A DNA stretch of 64,000 nt from Olavius algarvensis Delta 4 endosymbiont (GTDB taxonomy: Bacteria; Desulfobacterota; Desulfobacteria; Desulfobacterales; CAJINA01), in NCBI GenBank assembly GCA_905176665.1, contig CAJINA010000259.1, positions 241,203 through 305,202 on the forward strand. Reading direction: 5' to 3'. Positions 33,013-42,826 of this stretch are shown here, in pieces. Under the pieces are notes generated by a model. It was not told where the DNA came from. It ran no database searches and worked only from the letters and a program-made list of their open reading frames with translations. Position numbers and translations under genes: made by a program. Every line of letters begins with the position of its first letter. Position 1 is the stretch's first letter.

Positions 33013-33088
33013 AGCCCGCCGGATGGATGGTTGGAAGCGCAGCCGCGGGGCAAGAAAACCGCAGGCGGAGAAAAATCAAAATAATCTC

Positions 33089-33117
33089 TTGACATATCAG
33101 AGTTGAATTTATATGTG
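33089..33117 (+). promoter_or_regulatory. Promoter for rpsT
   Basis: TTGACA (33089-33094), a 17-base spacer and TATGTG (33112-33117), in an AT-rich stretch 45 bases before the rpsT start. Confidence 0.5.
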
Positions 33118-33161
33118 TTCGTTTTTATATTTGCTAATAACATTTGAAAGGAGCAAGAGCG

Positions 33162-33413
33162 TTGGCTAATCATAAATCCGCTTTAAAACGTGCCCGGCAG
33201 AATGAAAACCGCCGGTTGCGTAATAAATCCGTTAAAACCAGAGTGAAATCTGTGGTAAAGGCCGTTCGGACTGCCGGCGATGATGCCGCGGCCAAACTTG
33301 ATGAGGCCAAATCCGTAATCGACAAGGCCGCCAAAAGAGGCGTTATCCACAAACGCACCGCCGCCCGCAGCATTTCCCGTCTGTCCAAACACGTCAATTC
33401 CGTTTCCAAATAA
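33162..33413 (+). CDS. rpsT: 30S ribosomal protein S20
   Basis: 83 residues, very basic. It binds 16S rRNA near its 5' domain and helix 44. The sequence begins MANHKSALKRARQNENRRLR, the conserved S20 start, so the TTG at 33162 is the initiation codon, with AAAGGAG about eight bases upstream. A rare start codon is a known translational control point for S20 in E. coli, so autoregulation is plausible. A hairpin follows the stop. Confidence 0.95.
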   Translation: MANHKSALKRARQNENRRLRNKSVKTRVKSVVKAVRTAGDDAAAKLDEAKSVIDKAAKRGVIHKRTAARSISRLSKHVNSVSK

Positions 33414-33423
33414 GCGGTTGCTC

Positions 33424-33452
33424 CGCACAGCGCGGCCGACCTGCGCTGTGCG
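33424..33452 (+). terminator. Strong hairpin after rpsT
   Basis: CGCACAGCGC (33424-33433) pairs perfectly with GCGCTGTGCG (33443-33452) around a nine-base loop. No T-run follows, so it may be a stabilising 3' hairpin rather than a classic terminator. Confidence 0.5.
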
Positions 33453-33559
33453 ACCGGACAACCGGCCGCCCGGTATATCGTCTAGCCCTACCCCCAGAAA
33501 CTCCCAATGAGCGGTGGCAACGCACATCAACAGGCGCGCAGCCGATTTAGTCGTCTTAT

Positions 33560-34066
33560 TTAGAAATTGTCGGTTATACTTTTATAGACTGCTTCCGCCA
33601 GGCGTTTAGACACTCTCTCGATGGCAGCCTGCCGGTTCAGATCGGTGCCGCTGCGATTAGCGGCCACATCATAGGCTTCATAGTCGGACAGTCCCCTGCG
33701 CCGCCAGAGCACCTCTCCGTTTTTGCTCTCGAGTTGCATGTCAATGGACAGGGTAACGCGTCTTTGGGAGGCCGTACTCGTACCGGAATGGGCGATGTCG
33801 GTATCTTGAACAGTCCTGATCACGCCGGACAAGACCGCATCCGCATTTTCGGGCGGGGCGATGCGGGCGCTTTCGCGTCGGGTGAATTCGTAGACGATAT
33901 CGCTGTTCAGTTGGGTCTGAATGCCGGATTCCGCGGTACGGTTTTCCGGCATCAGGACACTGATGGATTCAGCGCCCCCGGGCAGACGGCCGCCACCGGC
34001 GAACCGATACCCGCAGGCAGCCAGCAGCAGGCAGGCCAACAGAATCGGATAGTGAATACGCTTCAT
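33560..34066 (-). CDS. lptE: LPS-assembly lipoprotein LptE
   Basis: 168 residues. Lipoprotein signal MKRIHYPILLACLLLAAC with the acylated Cys at 18, then GYRFAGGG, the usual LptE opening. The body fits the LptE/SsgA-like alpha/beta fold (ISVLMPENRTAESGIQTQLN, VLSGVIRTVQDTDIAHSG). LptE plugs the LptD barrel that inserts LPS into the outer membrane. Start at 34066, two bases after the leuS stop; an in-frame extension into leuS is a shadow. Its pairing with leuS matches the leuS-lptE order of many proteobacteria. Confidence 0.88.
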   Translation of the reverse strand: MKRIHYPILLACLLLAACGYRFAGGGRLPGGAESISVLMPENRTAESGIQTQLNSDIVYEFTRRESARIAPPENADAVLSGVIRTVQDTDIAHSGTSTASQRRVTLSIDMQLESKNGEVLWRRRGLSDYEAYDVAANRSGTDLNRQAAIERVSKRLAEAVYKSITDNF

Positions 34067-34068
34067 GC

Positions 34069-36669
34069 TTAAACCACTATGTTGACAAGCTTCTTTTTGA
34101 CGACAATGACCTTTTTGATGGGTTTGTCCGCGATAAATTTCTGTACGTTGCTTTCCGCCAGGGCCAGCTCTTTCAAGACCTGGTCGTCCGTGTCCGCCCC
34201 AGCGGTAAATTTCCCCCGCAGTTTGCCGTTCACCTGGGCCACGATGGTCACTTCGTCCTGGATCAGGGCATCTTCGCGATATGGGGGCCAGGGGGCCAGC
34301 AGGACAGAGTCGGTGTAACCCAGCGAGGCCCACAATTCCTCGCAAAAGTGGGGCACGATGGGAGCGAGCAGCAGCACGATGGTCTCCATGATAAAACGCA
34401 TGACCGGTCCCTTGGCCGGTTCTTTTTCCCCGGGTGCGCAGGTGGTGTTGGACACCGCGTTCACCAGTTCCATAACGGCGCTGATGGCCGTATTGAAGTG
34501 AAAACGCCGGTCGATATCGCGGGTAACCCGTTCAATGGTATGGTGACCAAGCTTGAAAATAGCCAGTAAATCGGGCGGCAACTCTTCCAGGGCCCCCGTG
34601 TAAGGAGCCTCCTCCCGGATCCCCGCCATCAATCCCGCGGCCAGCCGCCAGACCCGGTTGAGGAAACGAGCGCCGCCTTCCACCCCCTGTTCGCTCCATT
34701 CCAGATCCCGTTCCGGCGGTGCCGCAAACAGGCAGAAAAGGCGGGTTGTGTCTGCGCCGTAACGGTCCAGGAGCAGATTGGGATCGATCACGTTTTTCTT
34801 GGATTTGGACATTTTTTCCACCCGGCCGACAGTCACCGGGTTGCCGCACAGGGTACAGCTGTTTTCCCCGTTTTGCTCTGCGACCTCCGTGGGCAGGACA
34901 AAACCATGCTCCGGACAGGCCAGGGTCTCTTTGCATACCATCCCCTGGGTGAGCAGCCGGGTGAAAGGCTCTTTGTAATTGACCAGTCCCAGTTCCTTTA
35001 ATACCCGGGTAAAATACCGGGAGTACAGCAAATGCAAGATGGCGTGTTCAACTCCGCCGATATACTGATCGACCGGCATCCAGTAGTCCACCGCCGCCTT
35101 GTCGAACATGGCGGTATCGCACCGCGGGCTGCAGTACCGCTCAAAATACCAGGAAGACTCGACAAACGTATCCATGGTATCCGTTTCCCGGCGGGCATTG
35201 GCATCCCCGCAACGGGGACAGGTGGTGTTTATGAACTCGGCGAGTTCCGGCAGCGGCGAACGCCCGCCGGACAGCAGATCGGCATCTTCGGGCAGCACTA
35301 TGGGCAGGTCCTTTTCGGGTACCGGCACGATGCCGCATTGATCACAGTGGACCATTGGGATGGGAGCCCCCCAGTAGCGCTGCCGCGAGATCCCCCAATC
35401 CCGGAGCCGGAAACTGACGGTTTTTCGGCCCCGACTCTGGTCGTCCAGGTGCTGGGTAATCGCCTCGATGGCCTGACGATTGTCCATACCGTTGAACTGG
35501 TCGGAGTTGACCATGGTGCCCGGTTGCGCATACGCCGCTTCCATTTCGTCTGGTTCGAGCGGTGCATCTTCCGGCTGCACCACGACGACGATATCCAGAT
35601 CATACTTGCGGGCAAATTCGAAATCGCGCTGGTCATGGGCCGGCACCGACATGACCGCCCCGGTTCCGTACTCCATGAGGGCAAAATTAGCGGTATAGAT
35701 CGGCATCCGGCGGCCGCTGAGCGGGTTGAGGCAGTAGGCGCCCGTGAAGACCCCCTCTTTCTCATAGGTTTCGATGGCCCGGCTGGATCTTTCCTGCAGG
35801 GATATGCGCTCGACAAATTCCGCGACGGCCGGTTCCTCGGGCCGTCCGGCGGAAAGTTTTCCCACGAGGGGATGTTCCGGGGCCAGACACATGAAGGTGG
35901 CCCCGTAGATTGTGTCCGGACGGGTCGTAAAGACCGAAATATCCTCGTTGGCCCCCTCGATGACAAACCGGATTTCCGCACCGGTACTTTTCCCGATCCA
36001 GTTGCGCTGCATGGTGGTGACTTTTTCCGGCCAGCCCGGCAGTTTGTCGCAGTGGACCAGCAGATCCTCCGCATAATCGGTGATTTTAAAAAACCACTGC
36101 CACAGTTTCTTCTGGCGAACCGGCTTGCCGCAGCGCCAGCACATGCCGGCTTCGACCTGTTCGTTGGCCAAAACGGTCTGGCAGGGCTCACACCAGTTCA
36201 CGTACGATTCTTTGCGATAAGCCATCCCCTTTTCAGCCATCTTGAGGAACAGCCACTGTTCCCAGCGGTAATATTCAGGCCGGCAAGTGGCCAGTTCCCG
36301 CTCCCAATCGTAGCTGAACCCGATCCTTTTGAGCTGGGAGCGCATATAATCAATATTTTCGTAGGTCCATTTCGCCGGATGGGTGTTGTTGGCGATAGCT
36401 GCATTTTCGGCCGGCATCCCGAACGCATCCCAGCCCATGGGGTGGAGCACGTTAAACCCCCGCATCCTTTTGTAACGGGCCACAACGTCACCGATGGTAT
36501 AGTTGCGAACATGCCCCATGTGGATCTTTCCAGAGGGATAGGGAAACATCTCCAGCAGGTAGTACTTGGGTCTGGAGGTGTCTTCAACGGTCTTGAAAAG
36601 AGCGGTGGCCTCCCATGTTGCCTGCCACTTTTTTTCCAGGGCCCTGGGATTGTATCTGGCATCCATCAT
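34069..36669 (-). CDS. leuS: Leucyl-tRNA synthetase
   Basis: 866 residues, class I aminoacyl-tRNA synthetase. HIGH motif as KIHMGHVRNY near residue 50; KMSKS as VEKMSKSKKN near residue 619. The CP1 editing domain (ISVFTTRPDTIYGATFMCLA, YGTGAVMSVPAHDQRDFEFA) is present, as are a zinc-like Cys pair in the CP core (CEPCQ ... CWRCG) and a C-terminal tRNA-binding domain. Start ATG 36669 follows GAGGA. It forms an operon with lptE. Leucine supply connects it in logic, not position, to the ilv/leu genes at 46-55 kb. Confidence 0.97.
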   Translation of the reverse strand: MMDARYNPRALEKKWQATWEATALFKTVEDTSRPKYYLLEMFPYPSGKIHMGHVRNYTIGDVVARYKRMRGFNVLHPMGWDAFGMPAENAAIANNTHPAKWTYENIDYMRSQLKRIGFSYDWERELATCRPEYYRWEQWLFLKMAEKGMAYRKESYVNWCEPCQTVLANEQVEAGMCWRCGKPVRQKKLWQWFFKITDYAEDLLVHCDKLPGWPEKVTTMQRNWIGKSTGAEIRFVIEGANEDISVFTTRPDTIYGATFMCLAPEHPLVGKLSAGRPEEPAVAEFVERISLQERSSRAIETYEKEGVFTGAYCLNPLSGRRMPIYTANFALMEYGTGAVMSVPAHDQRDFEFARKYDLDIVVVVQPEDAPLEPDEMEAAYAQPGTMVNSDQFNGMDNRQAIEAITQHLDDQSRGRKTVSFRLRDWGISRQRYWGAPIPMVHCDQCGIVPVPEKDLPIVLPEDADLLSGGRSPLPELAEFINTTCPRCGDANARRETDTMDTFVESSWYFERYCSPRCDTAMFDKAAVDYWMPVDQYIGGVEHAILHLLYSRYFTRVLKELGLVNYKEPFTRLLTQGMVCKETLACPEHGFVLPTEVAEQNGENSCTLCGNPVTVGRVEKMSKSKKNVIDPNLLLDRYGADTTRLFCLFAAPPERDLEWSEQGVEGGARFLNRVWRLAAGLMAGIREEAPYTGALEELPPDLLAIFKLGHHTIERVTRDIDRRFHFNTAISAVMELVNAVSNTTCAPGEKEPAKGPVMRFIMETIVLLLAPIVPHFCEELWASLGYTDSVLLAPWPPYREDALIQDEVTIVAQVNGKLRGKFTAGADTDDQVLKELALAESNVQKFIADKPIKKVIVVKKKLVNIVV

Positions 36670-36985
36670 ACTGTTCCTCGTGTCCCGTCGGTCGACGGCT
36701 GATCCGCAGATTTGACGTTGAGCATTTGCAACTTATTGTTATGAAAATGATTTTTATGTGCCGCGGCACCCCGTCCGTGTTGTCCACGAACAGTGAGCCC
36801 CTAAATGCCATAACCCTGTTAAAATAGCAAGGCTGCATCGATAAACTGATTGACTTGTCCGGGGCAATTGCATATTCAATCAAAATACAGGTACTTGCAA
36901 AAGTTCCGGTATCATCGCCAAACAGCCTTAAAATAGCTCCTAAAACCAAGAGCTTCACCTATAATAAAAGGAAAACGATAGATTC

Positions 36986-38449
36986 ATGACCTGTAAAATT
37001 CTCATCAATGCCGTAGATGCCGAAGAGTGTCGCATCGCCAAAGTCAGAGACAGTAAACTTGAAGAGTTTCACATAGAAAGCGCCTCTCGCGAAATCACCC
37101 ACGGCAACATATACAAGGGCATCATCACCCGGATAGAACCCAGCCTGCAAGCCGTTTTTGTGGAGTATGGCGCCGAGCGTCACGGGTTTTTACAAAAACA
37201 CGAAATCCACCACGACTATTTCCAGGACTCGGCAGCGACCGGTCGCAACATCAGCCAAATCGTAAAAAAAGGACAGGAACTGCTCGTACAGGTCACCAAA
37301 GATCCGATTATGAAAAAAGGGGCCATGCTCACCACCAACGTGTCCCTGCCGGGCCGGTATATCGTCTTGATGCCGGGCAGTACGACCCGCGGGATTTCAA
37401 GGAAGATAAGTGATGAAAAGGAACGGAGCCGCCTAAAAACGATTATCGGCAAACTGAAGTTGCCGGACGATTTCGGCCTTATCATCCGTACCGCCGGCAT
37501 CGGGTGCACCAAGACCCTTATTTCCAAGGACGTAAGCCACCTCGTACGGCTATGGAAAAGCATCAAAAGCCAGGTAATGAAGGCCCCTACCCCGGCGCTC
37601 TTGTACAAGGAAAGCAATCTGGTGGTACGTTCGATCCGCGACTATTTCACCCCGGATATTACTGAAATTCTGATAGATGACAGCGATGTACACCGCGAGG
37701 CCCGCGATTTTGTGGGCATCATGTCACCCAAGCACACCAAGATCGTGAAGCATTACAAGGGTGAAAAACCTATTTTTTCTAAATTCCAGCTCGAAAGCCA
37801 GATTGCATCCATTTACGGAAGCCGGGTAACGCTGAAATCAGGTGGATCGATCGTCATTCAGCAGGCCGAAGCCCTGGTGGCCGTGGATGTCAATTCCGGG
37901 AAAGCGACCAAGGCCAAGTCAATTGAAGAGACCGCGCTGCAGACCAATGTGGAGGCCGCCGAGGAAATTGCCCGGCAGCTGCGCCTGCGTGACCTGGGCG
38001 GGCTGATTGTCATCGATTTTATCGACATGCGTGAGTCCAAGAACAAATCGGAGGTGGAACGCACCCTCAAAACCCATGTGAAAAACGACAAAGCCCGGAC
38101 CCGTATCGGGCGCATTTCCCAGTTCGGCCTGCTGGAGATGTCACGGCAGCGCATTCGGCCCTCCATTGAATACGGACGCTTCGAAATGTGCGGCCAATGT
38201 AACGGGCGTGGATTGGTGCTGAACGCCGAGGCCCTCGGCACCAGCTTTCTGCGGCAGTTGAGTCTGGAGCTGCTCAAACCGGAGATAAAATCCGCCACCG
38301 GGGTGGTCCCCCTGTCGGTGGCAGACTATATTCTGAATAAAAACCGCAAAGAGCTGTTGGATTTAGAACAACGCCGGCACGTGACCATCTTCATCGAAGG
38401 GGATGCCAAGATGGTCCCCGGAGACACCCGGATCACTTGTGAGAAATAG
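36986..38449 (+). CDS. rng: Ribonuclease G (RNase E/G family)
   Basis: 487 residues, Mg-dependent endoribonuclease for rRNA 5' maturation and mRNA decay. S1-type domain at ~35-125 (GNIYKGIITRIEPSLQAVFV). RNase H-like/DNase I-like catalytic part with metal ligands D301 (AVDVNSGK) and D344 (IVIDFIDM). Zn-link C402-x2-C405 (MCGQCNGRG). The length and absence of a long acidic/arginine-rich tail favour RNase G over RNase E. It is followed by a LysM-like gene ~90 bases downstream. The 36670-36985 gap upstream, between divergent leuS and rng, shows no gene and should hold both promoters. Confidence 0.93.
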   Translation: MTCKILINAVDAEECRIAKVRDSKLEEFHIESASREITHGNIYKGIITRIEPSLQAVFVEYGAERHGFLQKHEIHHDYFQDSAATGRNISQIVKKGQELLVQVTKDPIMKKGAMLTTNVSLPGRYIVLMPGSTTRGISRKISDEKERSRLKTIIGKLKLPDDFGLIIRTAGIGCTKTLISKDVSHLVRLWKSIKSQVMKAPTPALLYKESNLVVRSIRDYFTPDITEILIDDSDVHREARDFVGIMSPKHTKIVKHYKGEKPIFSKFQLESQIASIYGSRVTLKSGGSIVIQQAEALVAVDVNSGKATKAKSIEETALQTNVEAAEEIARQLRLRDLGGLIVIDFIDMRESKNKSEVERTLKTHVKNDKARTRIGRISQFGLLEMSRQRIRPSIEYGRFEMCGQCNGRGLVLNAEALGTSFLRQLSLELLKPEIKSATGVVPLSVADYILNKNRKELLDLEQRRHVTIFIEGDAKMVPGDTRITCEK

Positions 38450-38539
38450 TTTCTGGTCGAAGGTACCAGGCGTTTTGACTGAAAGAGCTTACCCTTCAGC
38501 CTTCCACCTTCAGCCTAAACATCCTTAAAAAGGAACCCC

Positions 38540-39322
38540 ATGACTGCAGATTTTGCAACCCCGGACAAGACTGAAGATCGGCCGGCAACCCGGCCAAAAG
38601 CTGGCGGCAAAAAAATTATCGGTCTTGTCGCGGTGGTGGTCCTGATTGCGGCTGCGGCCGGGGTGTGGCTGCTGCGGCCTGCCGTACAGGTCACCGACCC
38701 GGCGGGAACGACCACCGACGAAGCCTCCCGGAAGGTTAAGAACCAGCCGGTGATCGAATACGATACCTCGGATAAGAATGCGTTGATGGAAGAGCGCAAG
38801 GCCTCGCTGGGCATCAAGGACGGCCTGGACATGATCGTCAAGGAGGGGGAGGCGATCAAAGTCGGCGACCAGACGGTCTCGGTCAAGGAGATCAGAGACT
38901 CCATCCAGGCCAAAGAGGGAGGCATCACCGAAAAGGATCTGACGGGTGCGGCCGGCGGCGGGACCGGGGCCTACGGCATCCATATCGTCCAGCCCGGGGA
39001 CAACATCTGGAATATTCATTTCAAGCTGTTGAAAGCATACATGGCCGGCAAAAACATGGCCCTCCCGGAGGAATCGGATGAACCGGACCGTTCGGGACGC
39101 AGTTCCGGAATCGGCAAGCTCCTGAAATTTTCGGAAAACATGGTGTACATCTACAACATTCGCGACCGGCAGCTGGCCGCTGACATTCATGTGATCCGGC
39201 CGCTGACCAAAATCGTCATTTACAGGATGGACCGCGTGTTTGAACTGCTGGATGAAGTGGATATCGAAAATGCCGGCCGTATTCGGTTCGATGGTGAAAA
39301 TATTTGGATTCCAGCCGACTGA
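38540..39322 (+). CDS. Membrane-anchored protein with LysM-like domain
   Basis: 260 residues. A single TM helix at ~28-47 (IIGLVAVVVLIAAAAGVWLL) with a cytoplasmic basic N-terminus leaves the bulk in the periplasm. Residues ~140-185 (YGIHIVQPGDNIWNIHFKLL) resemble a LysM peptidoglycan-binding motif, extended by a KLLKFSENMVYIYNIRDRQL region. AAAAGGA precedes the ATG. It lies between rng and the sec genes with no obvious partner. Peptidoglycan-linked scaffolding is plausible but unproven. Confidence 0.75.
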   Translation: MTADFATPDKTEDRPATRPKAGGKKIIGLVAVVVLIAAAAGVWLLRPAVQVTDPAGTTTDEASRKVKNQPVIEYDTSDKNALMEERKASLGIKDGLDMIVKEGEAIKVGDQTVSVKEIRDSIQAKEGGITEKDLTGAAGGGTGAYGIHIVQPGDNIWNIHFKLLKAYMAGKNMALPEESDEPDRSGRSSGIGKLLKFSENMVYIYNIRDRQLAADIHVIRPLTKIVIYRMDRVFELLDEVDIENAGRIRFDGENIWIPAD

Positions 39323-39402
39323 ACCCCCATATACTTTTAACAATCAGTCAGTTAGAAATTCACTCGCAAGCAGCTAAGAATTTATGCGTATTGAAAAACT
39401 GT

Positions 39403-39431
39403 TTGACGCGGCTTTCCACATCCTGTATAGA
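39403..39431 (+). promoter_or_regulatory. Promoter for yajC-secD-secF
   Basis: TTGACG (39403-39408), a 17-base spacer and TATAGA (39426-39431), ~120 bases before yajC. Confidence 0.65.
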
Positions 39432-39553
39432 TCCCCATTTTCAGGCCTACCAAATTACTATATAGTGTGAGGCCTTCATCTTAAGGGTCTGCAGTCTGGC
39501 CGGCGGTATTTCGTTCGCCCGGCCGGACGCTTGGCAGCCAGGAGGACTTGATT

Positions 39554-39913
39554 TTGACCAGTATAGCATATGCAATGTCTCAGGGCGGTGGTGGCGCTCA
39601 AGGAGGGTCCGGCAGTTTTGCATCTTTCATTCCGCTGATCCTGATGTTCGTGATCTTTTATTTCCTGCTGATAAGACCGCAGCAGAAAAAAGCGAAAGAG
39701 CACCAAAGAATGATCGGTGAACTGAGAAAGGGCGATCGGATCATCACCAACGGCGGCCTGTATGGGCGGATCACCGGGCTCGATGAACACACGCTTACCG
39801 TTGAAATTGCCGACAAAGTCCGGGTTAAAGTTGCCCGGGCAAATACGGCGGCCCTCGCTTCGACTTCGACGGCACCGCTACCAAAGAAAGAAAAAAGTAA
39901 AAAGGAAGCATAA
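39554..39913 (+). CDS. yajC: Sec translocon accessory subunit YajC
   Basis: 119 residues. One TM helix in FIPLILMFVIFYFLLIRPQQ, the family hallmark ending in RPQQKK, followed by a small cytoplasmic domain (LRKGDRIITNGGLYGRITGL, ADKVRVKVARA). It associates with SecDF-YidC in protein export. A TTG start at 39554 is chosen because AGGAGG lies eight bases upstream; the TTG two codons earlier is too close. A Lys-rich tail ends the protein. First gene of the yajC-secD-secF operon. Confidence 0.92.
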   Translation: MTSIAYAMSQGGGGAQGGSGSFASFIPLILMFVIFYFLLIRPQQKKAKEHQRMIGELRKGDRIITNGGLYGRITGLDEHTLTVEIADKVRVKVARANTAALASTSTAPLPKKEKSKKEA

Positions 39914-40082
39914 CATAGCCCGGGGATAGGAACACCGCCCGCCCGTTGCAGCGAGCCCCGTGCGAAGCACCGCCCCTGCGGCTGCATTGCACCGGGCTTT
40001 TATATAGTGCCGGGCCGGCTTTATTGCTGCAGGCCCTTATGTCTCCCGGCCGGGCCCCTTGGCCCGCCCCACGGCGGCCTGA

Positions 40083-40125
40083 CCCCAAAACTGCCTGGCC
40101 CCAAAACTGCCCGGCCCCAAAACTG
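40083..40125. repeat. Three short tandem repeats before secD
   Basis: CCCCAAAACTG occurs three times with a 16-base period, separated by CCTGG and CCCGG. The surrounding 39914-40141 gap is very GC-rich and holds no gene. Confidence 0.75.
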
Positions 40126-40141
40126 ATAGAGGATTAGACGA

Positions 40142-41719
40142 TTGAAGAACATTTCATGGAGACTGTTTGTAATCCTGGCGGTTATCGTCACCGCCGTCAT
40201 CTATGTCCTGCCGACATTTAAACCGGGTATCCTCCACGGCAAGCAGATCAACCTGGGCCTGGACCTCCAGGGCGGGATGCATCTTGTGCTGGAAGTGGAC
40301 ACGGACAAGGCCGTAGAGGGCCGGATCGAGCGTTTGGTCCACGAAATTCGGGACCTTCTCAAGAAAGAACGCGTCCGCTATCGCACCCTCGAGCGTGTTT
40401 CCGGCACCAACATCACGGTAAAAATCCTCGGCCAGAAAAATATCAATGAATTCAGGTTATTGCTTGATAAGGAATTTCCCGATATACGTATCGAAAATGA
40501 AAATGCTACGGCCGAGACCCTTGAGATGGTGCTGAATTTGCCGGATAAAGAGGCCGACCTGATTAAAAAATCAGCCACCGACCAGGCCCTGGAAACCATT
40601 CGCAACCGGATCGATCAATTCGGTGTCAGCGAGCCGGATATCCGCCGCCAGGGTGAAAGGCGAATCCTTATCCAACTGCCGGGTATCAGCGACACCCAGC
40701 GGGCCAAAGATCTTATCGGGAAAACCGCCCTGCTCGAATTCAAGCTTGTGGATGAAACCGGGGATATAGCCGCCGCGCTGGAGGGCAATGTCCCCCGGGG
40801 CAGTGAAATCCTATATCTGGTCCGCGAGGACCGGGAAACCAACCGCGTTACCAAGACGCCCATGCTCATCAAGAAACGGGCGGAACTCACCGGTGCTTCG
40901 CTTACCGATGCCCGGGTACAGATCGATTCCCAATACAATGACCCCTATGTCGGCATTAAGTTCGACAAGAAGGGCGGACGTATTTTCGCCCAGGTAACCG
41001 GACGGAACATCCAAAAACGCCTGGCGATCGTGCTGGACAACAAAGTTCACTCCGCCCCGGTCATCCAGGACAAGATATCCGGTGGTGAAGCGCGTATCAC
41101 CGGCAGTTTTACGACCGAAGAAGCCTCGGACCTGGCCCTTGTCCTGCGGGCCGGCGCTTTGCCCGCACCGGTGACCATTCTCGAAGAGCGCACCGTAGGG
41201 CCCTCACTGGGGGCGGACTCCATCCGGACGGGGCTTATCTCCATGCTGGTCGGCGGCATCCTGGTGGTGCTGTTCATGATTGTCTATTACAAGGGTGCCG
41301 GCCTGATTGCCGATATCGCCCTGGTTTTGAACATACTGCTGATTGCCGGTTGTTTGGCGGCCTTTCAGGCAACCCTCACACTACCCGGCATTGCCGGCAT
41401 TATCCTGACAATCGGCATGGCGGTCGACGCCAATGTGCTCATCTTTGAACGCATCCGGGAGGAACTTTCGCTGGGCAAGACGCCCTGGGCGGCCGTGGAC
41501 GCCGGTTTTGAACGGGCAACCTGGACCATTTTGGATGCCAACGTGACCACAGGGATTGCGGCCCTGGTCCTATTTCAGTTTGGCACCGGCCCAGTCAAAG
41601 GTTTCGCTATCACTCTGTTTTGCGGAGTGTTGGCCAGCCTCTTCACGGCGCTGGTGGTTTCCAGAGCTATTTTCAACTATTTTCTGATCGGTCGAAAGAT
41701 CCGCAGCCTGAGTATTTAA
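40142..41719 (+). CDS. secD: Protein translocase subunit SecD
   Basis: 525 residues, inner-membrane RND-type protein using the proton motive force to complete export of proteins through SecYEG. An N-terminal TM helix and then the large periplasmic domain with LGLDLQGGMHLVLEVD and TDQALETIRNRIDQFGVSEP (the SecD signature). The C-terminal five TM helices include GPSLGADSIRTGLISMLVGG, AVDANVLIFERIREEL and TTGIAALVLFQFGTGPVKGF. The TTG start at 40142 has AGGA nine bases upstream. Paired with secF 66 bases later. Confidence 0.96.
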   Translation: MKNISWRLFVILAVIVTAVIYVLPTFKPGILHGKQINLGLDLQGGMHLVLEVDTDKAVEGRIERLVHEIRDLLKKERVRYRTLERVSGTNITVKILGQKNINEFRLLLDKEFPDIRIENENATAETLEMVLNLPDKEADLIKKSATDQALETIRNRIDQFGVSEPDIRRQGERRILIQLPGISDTQRAKDLIGKTALLEFKLVDETGDIAAALEGNVPRGSEILYLVREDRETNRVTKTPMLIKKRAELTGASLTDARVQIDSQYNDPYVGIKFDKKGGRIFAQVTGRNIQKRLAIVLDNKVHSAPVIQDKISGGEARITGSFTTEEASDLALVLRAGALPAPVTILEERTVGPSLGADSIRTGLISMLVGGILVVLFMIVYYKGAGLIADIALVLNILLIAGCLAAFQATLTLPGIAGIILTIGMAVDANVLIFERIREELSLGKTPWAAVDAGFERATWTILDANVTTGIAALVLFQFGTGPVKGFAITLFCGVLASLFTALVVSRAIFNYFLIGRKIRSLSI

Positions 41720-41785
41720 CAGCAAGCGCCCGGCCGTACGCGGTTGTCGGGCCAAGACGACACAGTGCCATAAAGGACCTGATAT

Positions 41786-42823
41786 ATGCAGTTCATCAAA
41801 TCTGATATCAATATCGATTTCATAGGCAAAAGAAAAATCGCCTTCATTCTGTCCGTTCTGTTCATTCTGATCAGCTTTGGTTCCCTGGTGGCCAAAAAGG
41901 GACCGCGCTATGGTATCGACTTTGCCGGTGGAACTCTCATCCAGGTGCAGTTCCAGGATCCGGTTGAAATCAATCCCGTAAAATCAGGCCTGGCTGCCCT
42001 GGGAATGTCGGGCTCGTCGGTACAGGCTTTCGGGGATGCCGGCAACAACGAATATCTGATCCGGACCGACAATTCGATGGCCACCGGCCAGGATTTTACC
42101 AACCGGTTCAAATCCGCCCTGGCCGATGCGGCGGGCGGCCCGGTCGAAATCCGCCGCGTGGAAATGGTGGGCCCGCAGGTGGGTAAAGACCTGCGCGAGA
42201 AAGCCTTGTTTGCCATGTTTTACGCTCTGTTGTTCATTACTTTTTATATCTCCGGGCGCTTTGAAAAGAAATGGATGGTCAGCGGAGTGGTCGCCATCCT
42301 GCTATTTGTGGCTGTGTATGTAGTGAGCCTTTTCGATGCCAGTATTCCGGTTTTAATGGTCGCCGCCCTGCTGGTTACCATCGTGCTATTCTGGTTCCTG
42401 GAATTGAAATACGCCATGGGCGCCATCCTGGCCCTGGTGCATGACGTTACCATCACGGTGGGGATCTTTTCACTGTTCGACAAGGAGTTCACCCTGCCGA
42501 TCATCGCGGCCCTTTTAACCATTATCGGTTACTCCCTGAACGATACGATCATCGTCTTCGACCGCATCCGTGAAAACCTGCGGCGCCATCACAAAAATCC
42601 TATGGATTTGATCATCAACCGAAGTGTGAATGAAACCCTCAGCCGGACCATCTTAACGTCCCTGACAACGCTGGCTGTCCTCGTGTCGTTATTTGTCCTC
42701 GGCGGCGGCATCATTCACGATTTTGCCTTCGCGATGATCGTGGGGGCCCTGATCGGCACCTATTCATCGGTCTTCGTGGCCAGCCCGATTTTATTGATCT
42801 GGCAGAAGAAAGCCCAAAGCTAA
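41786..42823 (+). CDS. secF: Protein translocase subunit SecF
   Basis: 345 residues, partner of SecD. It has six TM helices, the GIDFAGGTLIQVQF motif after TM1, and the RND core with LVHDVTITVGIFSLFDKEFT, IGYSLNDTIIVFDRIRENLR and NRSVNETLSRTILTSLTT. Start ATG 41786. It is followed three bases later by dprA, implying read-through transcription. Confidence 0.96.
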   Translation: MQFIKSDINIDFIGKRKIAFILSVLFILISFGSLVAKKGPRYGIDFAGGTLIQVQFQDPVEINPVKSGLAALGMSGSSVQAFGDAGNNEYLIRTDNSMATGQDFTNRFKSALADAAGGPVEIRRVEMVGPQVGKDLREKALFAMFYALLFITFYISGRFEKKWMVSGVVAILLFVAVYVVSLFDASIPVLMVAALLVTIVLFWFLELKYAMGAILALVHDVTITVGIFSLFDKEFTLPIIAALLTIIGYSLNDTIIVFDRIRENLRRHHKNPMDLIINRSVNETLSRTILTSLTTLAVLVSLFVLGGGIIHDFAFAMIVGALIGTYSSVFVASPILLIWQKKAQS

Positions 42824-42826
42824 GCC

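Noticed and set aside
35032..36702. 556-codon plus-strand frame opposite leuS
   Set aside because: leuS on the other strand has all synthetase motifs; this frame has none.
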